Position numbers and translations under genes: made by a program. Source: Rhodospirillaceae bacterium bin65 (lineage in GTDB: Bacteria; Pseudomonadota; Alphaproteobacteria; Bin65). From it: DNA of 64,000 nt. Below the pieces are notes generated by a model. It made no database searches, was not told the origin of the DNA, and worked only from the letters and a program-made list of their open reading frames with translations. Shown here in pieces: positions 17,633 to 26,483 of the stretch; position 1 is the stretch's first letter; the number at the start of each line of letters is the position of its first letter. The stretch is from the NCBI GenBank assembly GCA_002238725.1, contig MPMX01000004.1, positions 81,927 through 145,926 of the forward strand. Reading direction: 5' to 3'.

Positions 17633-18564
17633 GCCGCTTCCGCCCTGCTTTCGGGAATTTGTGCCGGATCGCCGGTGTTCCGGGAAATCTCAGCGGGCTT
17701 CTTCGCCACAACCGCAGTGCTTCCGCACAGGAAGAGCGAAGCCGCGGCAATCAGGCCGCGCACGGCCATCGACTGCGCCGCCGCCCGCCCGGCGGCCAGC
17801 GCCGCTTTGATTTCGGCTGCCCCGAGAGCACCGACATCGACGGTAACCGGCCGGTCGCCCAGGTCGCTGTCCGGGTCCAGGTCGCGCGCCGGGCAACGGG
17901 TGACGGCCGGGCTGTCGACACTGACGGCATTGGCGATCAGCGTTGCCGCGACATCGGCTTCGGCGGCACTCGCCGCCAGGACGGTGACCGAATCGGCGAT
18001 CCCAAAAGACAGGCTACGGCCGCGCCAGCCGCTCGTGGCGATGCCGCCGATCCCGTCCGCGCTGCCGATCCCGGCTACGCCGGCGGCTTCCGGAACTCCG
18101 GCCAGCGCGACCATGCCGGTGCGGAACCGCGCGTCCGGCGCCAGATGGAGTGCGATGTCGCCGCCATTGTTGACATAGGCGCGGTCGAGCCTGCGCCCGG
18201 CCGTCCCCGCCGCCAGCACTTCGTCCGCCACCGCGCCGGCGACCGCTGCCATCGGGGTGACGAATCCGTCGCGATGCGGCGCGCAGGCCGCCGCCATGCG
18301 CCGCGCCGTACTGCCCCGAACGGCCGGCACATCGGAAACATCCATGCGCAGCGCTGCCAGTTCGCCGACCAGTTCGCCAAGCACGGTGCGAAAGCGCGCC
18401 CAGGCCTGTTCGTAAAACGCCGCCACCTCGGCAGCCGGGCCGAAGGCTGCGAGCACAAGGTCGATCGGGCCGTGCTGGAAATGCCGGCGCCGACCGTCGG
18501 GCAGGATTGCGCCGACCGGGCCCGGCATGGCTTTTCGTTTCGCCGCGGGTAGCATCGTGCTCAT
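17629..18564 (-). CDS. UPF0280 family protein
   Basis: A 311-residue protein of the UPF0280 family, which is distantly related to ApbE flavin transferases. Recognised by the opening RRHFQHGPIDLVLAAFG, the TPMAAVAGAVADEVL block, YVNNGGDIALHL and the SFGIADSVTVLA segment. The biochemical role is not established to my knowledge; the gene is commonly found next to 6-hydroxynicotinate reductase homologues, as here, with an ATGA overlap. Maturation or flavinylation of a partner is a possible role. The last 50 residues are alanine-rich and look family-atypical. Confidence 0.8.
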   Translation of the reverse strand: MSTMLPAAKRKAMPGPVGAILPDGRRRHFQHGPIDLVLAAFGPAAEVAAFYEQAWARFRTVLGELVGELAALRMDVSDVPAVRGSTARRMAAACAPHRDGFVTPMAAVAGAVADEVLAAGTAGRRLDRAYVNNGGDIALHLAPDARFRTGMVALAGVPEAAGVAGIGSADGIGGIATSGWRGRSLSFGIADSVTVLAASAAEADVAATLIANAVSVDSPAVTRCPARDLDPDSDLGDRPVTVDVGALGAAEIKAALAAGRAAAQSMAVRGLIAAASLFLCGSTAVVAKKPAEISRNTGDPAQIPESRAEAA

Positions 18565-20048
18565 CCGTCCGCCGCCACGCCGTGCAACGGCGCGCCGGGC
18601 CAGGGCGCCCGCTCGTGCCACTTTTCGACCCGCAGCCGGTCGGCATCGACAATATCGCCGACCCGGCGCACGGCATCCATGTGACCGCCAAGCGCGGCGT
18701 AGTCGTCGAGCCGCAGGGTGAATTCGATCGGCGCCACGATGGCTGGCGTCGGCACGTAGCCGAAACTGTTCTCCGGCATGGTCGTGACGTCGACCATGAT
18801 CGTGATGCCGCCGCCGGGCCAGACATAGACCGGCGCGCCGCCGGCGGTCACGCGGGTCAGCGCACTGCGCACCGAGCGGGTGAGACGCACCGGGTTCTCG
18901 GTCACGCCCGCGCGCAGCGATCCGCCGGCCCCGGCCATGAAAGCGACCGTGGCGAGCGCCGGTTCGCAATTCTCGCCGATCCGGTCGACGACGACCGAGA
19001 GTTCCGGCGGCATCGGCGACTTTTGTGGGTTCAGCTCGTCGTCGAGAATGAAATATTCGGCGTCCTCGCCGGTCGTGCTGACCATGAGCAACCGCTGTCC
19101 CGGCCAGGCAATCTTGGGATTGATCGTGTCGATGATCGAGAGCGGGTCGGTCACGTCGGTACCGCCCCAGCCGCTGCCCGGCTCGGCGACCTGAAAATAG
19201 CGCCCAGGCGTGGATTTGCGGCCGCGCACCCGGATTCCGGCCGGTTTCATGTCGAGAAAACGCCCGGCCTGGTGCTCGGTCAGGACGCCGGTGATATGGT
19301 CGTCGACGACGATCACTTCGTCGGCATGGCCGAACCATTGCTGGGCGAAGATGCCGATGGTCGCAGAGCCGCAGCCGACCCGCATCCGCTCCTCGTGCCG
19401 GCCGCCGATGACCGGCGCCTCCCCGGCCTGCAGCGTGAGCTGCTCGCCGCCGTCGATGGTGAAATCGATGGAGTCGCCGTTCGACAGGTGCAGCATCGTA
19501 TCGCAGGTGACGACGCCTTCCTTCTTCGAGCCGCCGGTCAGATGGCGGACGCCGCCGAGCGAAAGCATCTGCGAGCCGTATTCCGCCGTGGTGACATGGC
19601 CGACCTGCTCGCCTTCGACGCGCACCGCCGCGGTCTCCGGCCCGATATAGCGGTCGGTGTCGATCTTCACCTTGAGGCCGCAATAGCTGAAGATGCCTTC
19701 GGAGACGACCGTCACCATGTCGACGCCCTCGTGCTCGCTGGCGACGATGAAGGGCGCGGGCTTGTAGTCCGGATAGGTCGTGCCGGAGCCGATGCCGGTG
19801 ACGAAGGTCTCGGCGTTCGGAATCAGCGAACCGTCCCAGTCCTGGCCCTGGAAGGGCACGAGATCGCCGTCCCTGCCGGCGCGCTGGGTGACGACAAACG
19901 GGTCCATCCGGGTCAGGACGCCGTCGATATTGCCGTAGCGGTCGCAGGCGCCGGTGCGCCCTTCCCGAATCCGGCACAGCACCGGGCAGGCGTCGCAGGT
20001 CACGATGCCCGGCTTGTCCTTTGCGGCAGCTGTCGTTCCGTCAGGCAT
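18561..20048 (-). CDS. 6-hydroxynicotinate reductase homologue
   Basis: A 495-residue redox protein matching the Hnr family of Eubacterium barkeri, which uses reduced ferredoxin to turn 6-hydroxynicotinate into 1,4,5,6-tetrahydro-6-oxonicotinate. Seen: an N-terminal cysteine cluster TCDACPVLCRIREGRTGACD for an Fe-S centre, RVGCGSATIGIFAQQW in the middle, and a C-terminal domain with WPGGGITIMVD. The start at ATG 20048 overlaps the end of the upstream gene by 8 bases. With the molybdenum hydroxylase upstream and the enamidase-like gene downstream it forms the first three steps of the fermentative or Azorhizobium-type nicotinate route; substrate identity is inferred. Confidence 0.8.
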   Translation of the reverse strand: MPDGTTAAAKDKPGIVTCDACPVLCRIREGRTGACDRYGNIDGVLTRMDPFVVTQRAGRDGDLVPFQGQDWDGSLIPNAETFVTGIGSGTTYPDYKPAPFIVASEHEGVDMVTVVSEGIFSYCGLKVKIDTDRYIGPETAAVRVEGEQVGHVTTAEYGSQMLSLGGVRHLTGGSKKEGVVTCDTMLHLSNGDSIDFTIDGGEQLTLQAGEAPVIGGRHEERMRVGCGSATIGIFAQQWFGHADEVIVVDDHITGVLTEHQAGRFLDMKPAGIRVRGRKSTPGRYFQVAEPGSGWGGTDVTDPLSIIDTINPKIAWPGQRLLMVSTTGEDAEYFILDDELNPQKSPMPPELSVVVDRIGENCEPALATVAFMAGAGGSLRAGVTENPVRLTRSVRSALTRVTAGGAPVYVWPGGGITIMVDVTTMPENSFGYVPTPAIVAPIEFTLRLDDYAALGGHMDAVRRVGDIVDADRLRVEKWHERAPWPGAPLHGVAADG

Positions 20049-22806
20049 GGCCGGCCTCCTGCGCGGCGAGAAGGGCTTCGCGGACCCGGTGCGGCGTCGC
20101 CGGCGCGCGGCGCAGCCGGACGCCGGTCGCATGGTGGACCGCGTTGAAGATCGCCGGCGCCGTCGGGATCAGCGCCTGTTCGCCGATTCCCTTGGCGCCG
20201 TAGGGGCCGAGCGGCTCCGGATCTTCGATCAGGATCGTATCGATCGGCGGAATGTCGCCGAAGGTCGGAATCAGGTAGTCGTGGAGGTTTTCCGTCCGGC
20301 CCGGGATGTATTCCTCCATCAGCGCAAGGCCGAGGCCCTGGGCGACGCCGCCGTGGATCTGCCCTTCCAGCAGGGTCGGGTTGACGGCGCGACCGACATC
20401 GTGGGCCGCCACGATGCGCCGGACCTTGATCGTCCCCAGTTCGATGTCGATGTCGACGACCGCGAGATGGGCGCCGAAGCCGTAGGTCGCGTAGGGCACG
20501 CCCTGTCCGTCCGCGTCGAGCGGCTTCGTCGGCGGATCGAAAGTGCCGTCGGCGGCAAGCACGTCGCCTTCGGCGTCCTGCGTCATCGCCCGCAGATCGA
20601 GGGTCCGTTCGGCGTCGCCGTCGCGCAGCACAATCCGCCCGTCGCCGATCTCCAGTGCCGCCGCCGGGCCGACATTGGCCAGGCGCAGGATTTTCGCCCG
20701 CAATTCCTCGCCTGCAATCTGGGTCGCGCGACCGGAGACGAAAGTCTGGCGCGAGGCTGAAGATTTGCCGGCGTCGGCGGTCCGGTCGGTGTCGCCGGCG
20801 ACGTTGGCGATCCGCTCGACCGGCACGCCGAGCGCGTCGGCGGCGATCTGGGGCATGATCGTGTTCGGCCCCTGCCCCATGTCCATCGCGCCGTTGTAAA
20901 GCGTGACCTGGCCGTCGGCCGAGATGCCGAGCTTCATGGTCGACGGGTTGGACATCGAGGTGTTGCCGCAGCCGTACCACATGCCGGCAACGCCGACGCC
21001 CCGGCGCAGCGGACCGCCGGCCCGGTTGATCCGCGCCGCTTCCGCGCGCTCCCGGTCCCAGTCCGCCTGCAGCGCCTCGAAACAGTCGGCGAGGCCGGCG
21101 CTGTGCTCCAGAACCTGGCCGGAGGAGGTTTCGTCGCCCCTGCGGATCGCGTTCCTGAGCCGGAAGGCGAGCGGATCGATGCCGCACTGCCCGCCGAGAT
21201 CGTCGAGCAGGGCCTCGTTGGCGATCGCCGATTGCGGCACGCCGAAGCCGCGGAACGCGCCCGACGGCGGCGCGTTGGTCAGCCAGGCGCAGCTCGTGTT
21301 TTTCACATGCGGAATGACATAGGGCCCCGTCGCGTGGACCGGCACCCGGTCGGCGACCGTCGGGCCCCAGGAGGCGTAGGCGCCGCTGTCGAAGTCGCCG
21401 TGAAATTCGTAGGCGGTCAGCCTGCCGTCCGCGGTGCAGCCGGCGCGCGCCCGGATGTCTGCCGGATGGCGCTTGGTCGACGATGCCATGCTTTCGGGCC
21501 GCGTATAGGTACAGCGCACGGGCACGCCCAGCGTCCAGGCGGCGAGTGCGATCAGCGGCTGGACGGAAAGATCCAGCTTGCCGCCGAAGCCGCCGCCGCA
21601 GGCTGTCGGGATGATCCGCACCTGCTCCTCGCCGATGCCGAGGATCATGGCGGTCTCGTCCCGGTCCATATAGGGCGACTGCGTGGAGACGTGGATTTCG
21701 AGGCGGTCGCCAATGCGGCGCGCCCAGCCGGCCTCCGGCTCGATATAGGCATGTTCGACGAAACTAGTCCGCCATGCACCTTCGGCGACGAAATCTGCGT
21801 CGGCGAAGCCCCGTTCGATATCGCCCTTGACGACCCGGCCGCGCGCCAGGACGTTGCCGTCCCGCCCGGCCTGCACGATAGCGGCGCCGTCGGCAGACGC
21901 ACCGGCTATGCCGGTAACCGGCGCTTCCTCGTGCCAGGAAACCGGCAGGTCTTCGTCGCGCAGCGCCGCGACCGCGCCGGCGTTGCCCACAACCGCGAGC
22001 ACGGCTTCGCCCCTGTAGCGCACGATCCGGTCCGCCAGCACCGGCTGGTCCTTGCCCACCGGATAGACGCCGAAGGCGTTGCTGCCCGGGATGTCGGCGG
22101 CGGTCAGCACGGCGGCGATGCCGGGCCGCACCGCCCGGAAGGCCTCCAGGTCGCCGGTCTCGAACCGGCCGCGTGCGATCGGCGAACGGACGACCCGCAA
22201 CGTCAGCGCATCCGGTGGCGCGAAATCCGCGCCGAACACGTCGCCGCCCGTGACCTTGGGCACGCCGTCGAGCCGGGCGACCCGGGCGCCGACAGCGGCG
22301 CCGGTCCCGGCCGCAGTGTCGGATGCGGCGCAGGTCCGGTCGCCGGCAACGTCGAGCACGGCCTCGACGATCTTGCGATAGCCGGTGCAGCGGCACAGCA
22401 CGCCGCCGAGCGCATCGGTCGTTTCCTCTTCGGTCGGCGACGGGTTGCGGTCGAGCAGGTCGCGCGCCGCCATCAGCATGCCCGGCGTGCAGATGCCGCA
22501 CTGGGCTGCGCCGTGGCGCAGGAAGGTAGCCTGGAGGTCCGAGAGCGCGCCGTCCCGCGCCAGTCCCTCGACCGTGGTCACGTTCCGCCCGGCGGCCTGG
22601 GCGACCGGGACCATGCAGGCGCAGATCTGCTCGCCGTCGAGCAGCACGGTGCAGGCGCCGCAATCGCCGGCGTCGCAGCCGACCTTGGTGCCGGTCAGCC
22701 CGAGTTCGCAGCGCAGGGCGTCGGCCAGCCGGGTCGCCGAAGGGCTGCGCAGCGCGGTTTCCGCGCCGTTGACCGTCAGTGTCGTCGCGGCCGCGGCGAT
22801 GTTCAT
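20041..22806 (-). CDS. molybdenum hydroxylase, fused 2Fe-2S and molybdopterin subunits
   Basis: A 921-residue fusion. Residues 1-160 form the small subunit: plant-type 2Fe-2S CDAGDCGACTVLLDG and the second cluster CGICTPGM plus CRCTGYRK. The rest is the catalytic subunit with GGGFGGK, active-site loop SGAFRGFGVPQ, MDMGQGPNTIM and GIGEQALIPTAPAI with the catalytic Glu. The AFRGFG loop is of xanthine-dehydrogenase type, which hydroxylates N-heteroaromatic rings, so a nicotinate-like dehydrogenase is plausible. These subunits are usually separate. Start at ATG 22806 overlaps the FAD-subunit stop in ATGA. Confidence 0.9.
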   Translation of the reverse strand: MNIAAAATTLTVNGAETALRSPSATRLADALRCELGLTGTKVGCDAGDCGACTVLLDGEQICACMVPVAQAAGRNVTTVEGLARDGALSDLQATFLRHGAAQCGICTPGMLMAARDLLDRNPSPTEEETTDALGGVLCRCTGYRKIVEAVLDVAGDRTCAASDTAAGTGAAVGARVARLDGVPKVTGGDVFGADFAPPDALTLRVVRSPIARGRFETGDLEAFRAVRPGIAAVLTAADIPGSNAFGVYPVGKDQPVLADRIVRYRGEAVLAVVGNAGAVAALRDEDLPVSWHEEAPVTGIAGASADGAAIVQAGRDGNVLARGRVVKGDIERGFADADFVAEGAWRTSFVEHAYIEPEAGWARRIGDRLEIHVSTQSPYMDRDETAMILGIGEEQVRIIPTACGGGFGGKLDLSVQPLIALAAWTLGVPVRCTYTRPESMASSTKRHPADIRARAGCTADGRLTAYEFHGDFDSGAYASWGPTVADRVPVHATGPYVIPHVKNTSCAWLTNAPPSGAFRGFGVPQSAIANEALLDDLGGQCGIDPLAFRLRNAIRRGDETSSGQVLEHSAGLADCFEALQADWDRERAEAARINRAGGPLRRGVGVAGMWYGCGNTSMSNPSTMKLGISADGQVTLYNGAMDMGQGPNTIMPQIAADALGVPVERIANVAGDTDRTADAGKSSASRQTFVSGRATQIAGEELRAKILRLANVGPAAALEIGDGRIVLRDGDAERTLDLRAMTQDAEGDVLAADGTFDPPTKPLDADGQGVPYATYGFGAHLAVVDIDIELGTIKVRRIVAAHDVGRAVNPTLLEGQIHGGVAQGLGLALMEEYIPGRTENLHDYLIPTFGDIPPIDTILIEDPEPLGPYGAKGIGEQALIPTAPAIFNAVHHATGVRLRRAPATPHRVREALLAAQEAGHA

Positions 22807-23657
22807 GCCGCCTCTCCCATCCGCCGGCCCAGGTTCGACAGGCCGCGGCGCAGCATCGTGGCCGTGGCGTCGAGCCGGTATCCGGCCGAGCCGCGCACGT
22901 CGTCGATCGGTGAAAGCACCGTTTCGACCGGTTCGGCAGAAACTGCCTCGCCCAACGCAGCGTCCAGCGACTTGCCTTTGAGCGCGGCCTCCAGCGCCGG
23001 CAGCCGCCGGGCCACCGGGGAACAGGCGCCGACCGCGATCCGTGCGTCGCCGACGGCATCGCCATCCGGCACCAGGACGATGCCGATCATGACGATGGAA
23101 ATGACGAGATATCGCCGCGCGCCGAGCTTGAGGAAGGCGCTGGCCGCCGCGTCGGGCAGTTTCGGCACCAGCACGGCGGTGACGATCTCCCGCGCGTCCA
23201 GCGCCGTGGTCCGGTTGCCGGTTAGGAACTCCGTCACGGGCAGGCGCCGCACGCTGTCGGCGGCGGACAACTCGACCTCGGCCTCCAGCGCCGCCAGGTT
23301 CGGCGCGCCGTCGGCCGCCGGCGAGGCGTTGCACAAATTGCCGGCGATCGTCCCGGCATTCTGGATCTGGACCCCGCCGACCTCGCGCGCCGCGTCCTTG
23401 AGGCCGTCGAAACAGGCCGGCAGATCGGCCCGGATCAAGTCCGTCCAGGTGGCGAGCGCGCCGATGCGCCAACGGTCGCCCTCATCGGCGATGCCGCGCA
23501 GGTCGGCAATGCCTGTCAGGTCGAGCAGATCGTCGTCGAGCGGCCGACCGACCCGGGCGGGGTAAAAGTCAGTGCCGCCGGCCAGCACGGTCAGCGGCCG
23601 GCGCTGCAGGGCGTCCAGCGCTTCTTCGAGATTGTCCGGGCGTAGATACACCGACAT
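22803..23657 (-). CDS. FAD-binding subunit of molybdenum hydroxylase (CoxM/XdhB-like)
   Basis: FAD subunit of 284 residues passing electrons from the Fe-S clusters. Motifs: VLAGGTDFYPARVG near residue 25 and TIAGNLCNASPAADGAPNLAAL near 105, both FAD contacts, with the C-terminal CO-dehydrogenase flavoprotein domain following. It is the first gene of the co-translated set, with AGGAACGGGG before the ATG and a candidate operator 50-65 bases upstream. The gene order M then fused S-L fits a full nicotinate-dehydrogenase-like enzyme. Confidence 0.9.
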   Translation of the reverse strand: MSVYLRPDNLEEALDALQRRPLTVLAGGTDFYPARVGRPLDDDLLDLTGIADLRGIADEGDRWRIGALATWTDLIRADLPACFDGLKDAAREVGGVQIQNAGTIAGNLCNASPAADGAPNLAALEAEVELSAADSVRRLPVTEFLTGNRTTALDAREIVTAVLVPKLPDAAASAFLKLGARRYLVISIVMIGIVLVPDGDAVGDARIAVGACSPVARRLPALEAALKGKSLDAALGEAVSAEPVETVLSPIDDVRGSAGYRLDATATMLRRGLSNLGRRMGEAA

Positions 23658-23705
23658 CCCCGTTCCTACCCGACCGTTTCCGTCAGCCCGAATATAAGGT
23701 CAAAC

Positions 23706-23723
23706 TTGTTTGTATACGAACAA
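23706..23723. promoter_or_regulatory. candidate MarR operator upstream of the molybdenum hydroxylase operon
   Basis: TTGTTTGTATACGAACAA is an 18-base palindrome with 16 of 18 positions symmetrical, in a 106-base AT-rich gap. It lies 48 bases upstream of the FAD-subunit start and just after the MarR stop. Size and spacing suit a MarR dimer, so the adjacent regulator probably represses the catabolic operon and releases it on ligand binding. This is inference from position. Confidence 0.65.
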
Positions 23724-23763
23724 TTTTTCCGATCATATCCAACCTGCCGCCGCCGTGCAAGTA

Positions 23764-24186
23764 TCAAATGATTTTCTCAAGCAGCCGCAACAATGTCGCC
23801 CGTTCGCGCGGCGACAGCGGGTCCAGCGTTTCCGCCGTGACGCCGAAGCCGTCCTTCTGCGCCGCCGCCAGCAATGCCGCGCCGGCCTCGGTCAGCCGCC
23901 ACTGGGTGCGCCGCCGGTCTTCCTGGTCCGCCCGTCCCGCGATCAGGCCGCGTTCGGAGAGGCGGCCGATCACCCCTTTCATCGTCGCCGGGTCCATCGC
24001 GGTCAACCGGCCGAGCCGGTTCTGCGAGACCTCGTCCTCGTCGGCGATCTTGGCGAGCGCGGCGAACTGGGTCGGCGTCAGGCCGTGCCCGGCGAAGCGC
24101 GCCGAGAAGATCGCAGTCGCCCGCTGATGCGCCCGTCGCAGCAGGAAGCCGATCTGCTCCTCCAGCCGATAGCCGCCGGCGCTCAC
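23764..24186 (-). CDS. MarR-family transcriptional regulator
   Basis: A 140-residue winged-helix regulator. Seen: LTPTQFAALAKIADEDEVSQNRLGRL, recognition helix MDPATMKGVIGRLSERGLI and wing DQEDRRRTQWRLTEAG. It lies 6 bases after the acyl-CoA ligase stop on the same strand and immediately before the catabolic operon, whose control region holds an 18-base palindrome. MarR proteins of this kind respond to aromatic acids or their CoA esters; NicR of Pseudomonas nicotinate degradation is a functional parallel, not a claim of orthology. Confidence 0.92.
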   Translation of the reverse strand: MSAGGYRLEEQIGFLLRRAHQRATAIFSARFAGHGLTPTQFAALAKIADEDEVSQNRLGRLTAMDPATMKGVIGRLSERGLIAGRADQEDRRRTQWRLTEAGAALLAAAQKDGFGVTAETLDPLSPRERATLLRLLEKII

Positions 24187-24192
24187 CGCCCC

Positions 24193-25851
24193 CTACTCCG
24201 CGTTCGCGCGGTCGCGCAGTTCGACGCGGCGGATCTTGCCGGAGATGGTCTTCGGCAGTTCCGGGACGAAAGCGATCTCGCGCGGATATTTGTAGGGCGC
24301 GGTCGTCGCCTTGACGAAATTCTGCAGGGTTTCGGCCATCGCCTCGCCGGGCTCGAAGCCCTCGGCCAGCACGACGAAAGCCTTGACGATCTCGCCGCGC
24401 AATTCGTCCTTCTTGCCGACGACCGCGGATTCGACGACCGATTCGTGCTCGATCAGGGCGCTTTCGACCTCGAACGGGCTGATCCGGTAGCCGGCCGAGG
24501 AGATCAGGTCGTCGGCCCGGCCGACGAACCAGATATAGCCGTCGGCATCCCGGGTCGCCGTATCGCCGGTGTAGTACCAGCCGTGGCGGAAGCATTTGGC
24601 GTTGGCCGCATCGTCCTCGTAATAGCCGTGGAACAGGCCGGGCGGCCAGGCGTCGCCGTCGGTCCGCACCGCGATATGGCCGACCTCGTCGTCCGGCAGG
24701 CGGTTGCCGCTATCGTCGACGATGTCGACCTCCATGCCCGGCACCGGCTTGCCCATGGAGCCGGGCCGGACCTCGACGCCGGGGAAGTTGGCGACCAGGT
24801 TGACGGTCTCGGTCTGGCCGTAGCCGTCGTGGGGGACGGTGCCGGTGGCGTCCTTCCAGGCGCGCACCGCCTCGGGATTGAGCGGCTCGCCGGCGCTGAT
24901 CGAGTGGCGGATCGACGACAGGTCGTAGGCTGACAGGTCCATCTGGATGAAGGCGCGGAACACGGTCGGCGGCGCGCACACCGTCGTGATGCCGTGCTCG
25001 GCGAACAGGCGCAGATGGGCGTCGGCGTCGAAACCCGGGCCGGGATTATAGAGCATCACCGCCGTGCCGAGCTGCCACTGGCCGAACAGCTTGCCCCAGG
25101 CGGCCTTGGCCCAGCCAGTGTCGCTCATCGTCCAGTGCAGGTCGTCCTCACGCAAATCGTGCCAGTAGCGCGCGGTCAGGGTGTGGGCGATGGCGTAGCT
25201 GTGGTCCCGCGGCACCAGCTTCGGGAACGCCGTGGTGCCGGAGGTGAAATAGGCCAGCATCATCTCGTCGTTGCGGGTCGGCTCGACCGCGCTGCGGTCC
25301 AGCCGGTCGCTCGCCGCCGCGCAGGCGGACTCGCAATGAGTCCAATCGCAAGGCAGGTCGCCGTGCGGCGCGCCGATCACGATCACCCGCTCCAGGGTCG
25401 GGCACTTGTCGCGCACCGCCTCGATCTTCGCGATATGGTCCGCGGTGATGATGGCGAGGCGCGCCCGCGCCCTGTTGATGCGGTATTCGATATCCTTGGG
25501 CTGGAGCAGGTTGGTGCCCGGCATGGCGATCACACCGAGCTTGATGCAACCGATCATGGCCTCGTACCAGGCCGGGATGCGCGGGATCATCATGAAGGCG
25601 AAATCGCCCTTGGCCGCGCCAATGCCGCGCAGCATGTTGGCGAAGCGGTTGGACGAAGCGGAAAGATCGGAGAACGTCCAGGTCGCCTGTTCGCCGGTGT
25701 TGGCGTCGGCATAGACGAAGGCCGTCTTGTCCCGTTCGGCGGCCCGGCGGTCGATCAGGTCGAAGCCGAAATTGTAGAATTCCGGCGCCGGCAGCCGCAC
25801 ACCTTCGGCAGCCGCGGTCGCGTAATCGGGCAGGTCGATATAGCCGGTCAT
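24193..25851 (-). CDS. acyl-CoA synthetase (AMP-forming), ACSM-like
   Basis: ANL-superfamily ligase of 552 residues that activates a carboxylic acid to its CoA thioester. Seen: A3 motif YFTSGTTAFPKLVP near residue 215, with Ala where Gly is usual, A5 DGYGQTETV, A7 YYTGDTATRD, A8 GRADDLISSAGYRISPFEVES and A10 KTISGKIRR with the catalytic Lys. Overall spelling is close to medium-chain and benzoate-type ligases of the ACSM group. It is co-directional with the MarR gene, so an aromatic or pathway-intermediate acid is a likely substrate. GGAG lies 5-6 bases before the ATG. Confidence 0.88.
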   Translation of the reverse strand: MTGYIDLPDYATAAAEGVRLPAPEFYNFGFDLIDRRAAERDKTAFVYADANTGEQATWTFSDLSASSNRFANMLRGIGAAKGDFAFMMIPRIPAWYEAMIGCIKLGVIAMPGTNLLQPKDIEYRINRARARLAIITADHIAKIEAVRDKCPTLERVIVIGAPHGDLPCDWTHCESACAAASDRLDRSAVEPTRNDEMMLAYFTSGTTAFPKLVPRDHSYAIAHTLTARYWHDLREDDLHWTMSDTGWAKAAWGKLFGQWQLGTAVMLYNPGPGFDADAHLRLFAEHGITTVCAPPTVFRAFIQMDLSAYDLSSIRHSISAGEPLNPEAVRAWKDATGTVPHDGYGQTETVNLVANFPGVEVRPGSMGKPVPGMEVDIVDDSGNRLPDDEVGHIAVRTDGDAWPPGLFHGYYEDDAANAKCFRHGWYYTGDTATRDADGYIWFVGRADDLISSAGYRISPFEVESALIEHESVVESAVVGKKDELRGEIVKAFVVLAEGFEPGEAMAETLQNFVKATTAPYKYPREIAFVPELPKTISGKIRRVELRDRANAE

Positions 25852-26292
25852 GGAGGCTCCGGGGGTCGGTCAACGGGCGGGAATCTCGTGGCCTGCCGCC
25901 GGGACAGAGTCAAGCGGCGATGGTGTCCGGCGGCGCGCGCTTCTCCACGCACTGCTCACCCATTGCCGCCCCGGACGAAGCGCAGCGACGATCCGGGGCC
26001 CAGAGCCACGGTCCCCGAACCCACGGGTCCCCACTGGTCCCCGGCTCTCCCTCCGGTCGGCCGGGGTGACATGATTCGGTAAATTTGGCGAGATGCCGTG
26101 CGCCCTTGCGGGCCGAATCGATTCGACCCGGCCACAGCCAGCTCGCCGCCGCGTCGGCGCCGGCTTCGCTTGACGCCCCAACGGCCGGTTCTTATGTTCC
26201 GCTCCGCCGATGCCGGGCCGAAGCATGCCATTTACGAAGCCCCGCGCCGCAGCCGGCCGGCGGCCCCGCGAACCGTTCCGCCGCCGCCTTGG
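25852..26292. other. 441-base intergenic region before tRNA-Lys
   Basis: No gene seen. Contains one REP-like unit (25966-26070) and GC-rich sequence leading to the tRNA. Short frames on both strands are repeat translations. Confidence 0.6.
25966..26070. repeat. REP-like dispersed intergenic palindrome
   Basis: Contains GCCCCGGACGAAGCGCAGCG-like text, GATCCGGGGCCCAGAG and CCCGGCTCTCCCTCCGGTCG followed by GCCGGGGTGACA. The last part recurs almost exactly at 54417-54451. Confidence 0.7.
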
Positions 26293-26368
26293 GCGCCCAT
26301 AGCTCAGTTGGTAGAGCAACTGACTTTTAATCAGTAGGTCACAGGTTCGAATCCTGTTGGGCGTACCA
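26293..26368 (+). tRNA. tRNA-Lys (anticodon UUU)
   Basis: Full cloverleaf of 76 bases including encoded CCA: acceptor GCGCCCA pairs with TGGGCGT (one G-U), D arm GCTCAGTTGGTAGAGC, anticodon arm CTGACTTTTAATCAG with TTT, T arm ACAGGTTCGAATCCTGT. GC falls sharply just after its 3' end and unusual genes follow, which is typical of a tRNA used as an integration site. Confidence 0.97.
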
Positions 26369-26483
26369 AAAAAACAGTAATTTTGAGAATTTATGATCAG
26401 TGCCATAGTGACAATTTCACGGAATGCTGCAGCAAAATGGCCGATGGGCGGTTCGTATAGGGAAGCCCGAGAACGGTAACGAT

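Noticed and set aside
21103..23565. 820-codon plus-strand frame
   Set aside because: Antisense to the molybdenum hydroxylase genes, whose motifs are unmistakable on the minus strand.
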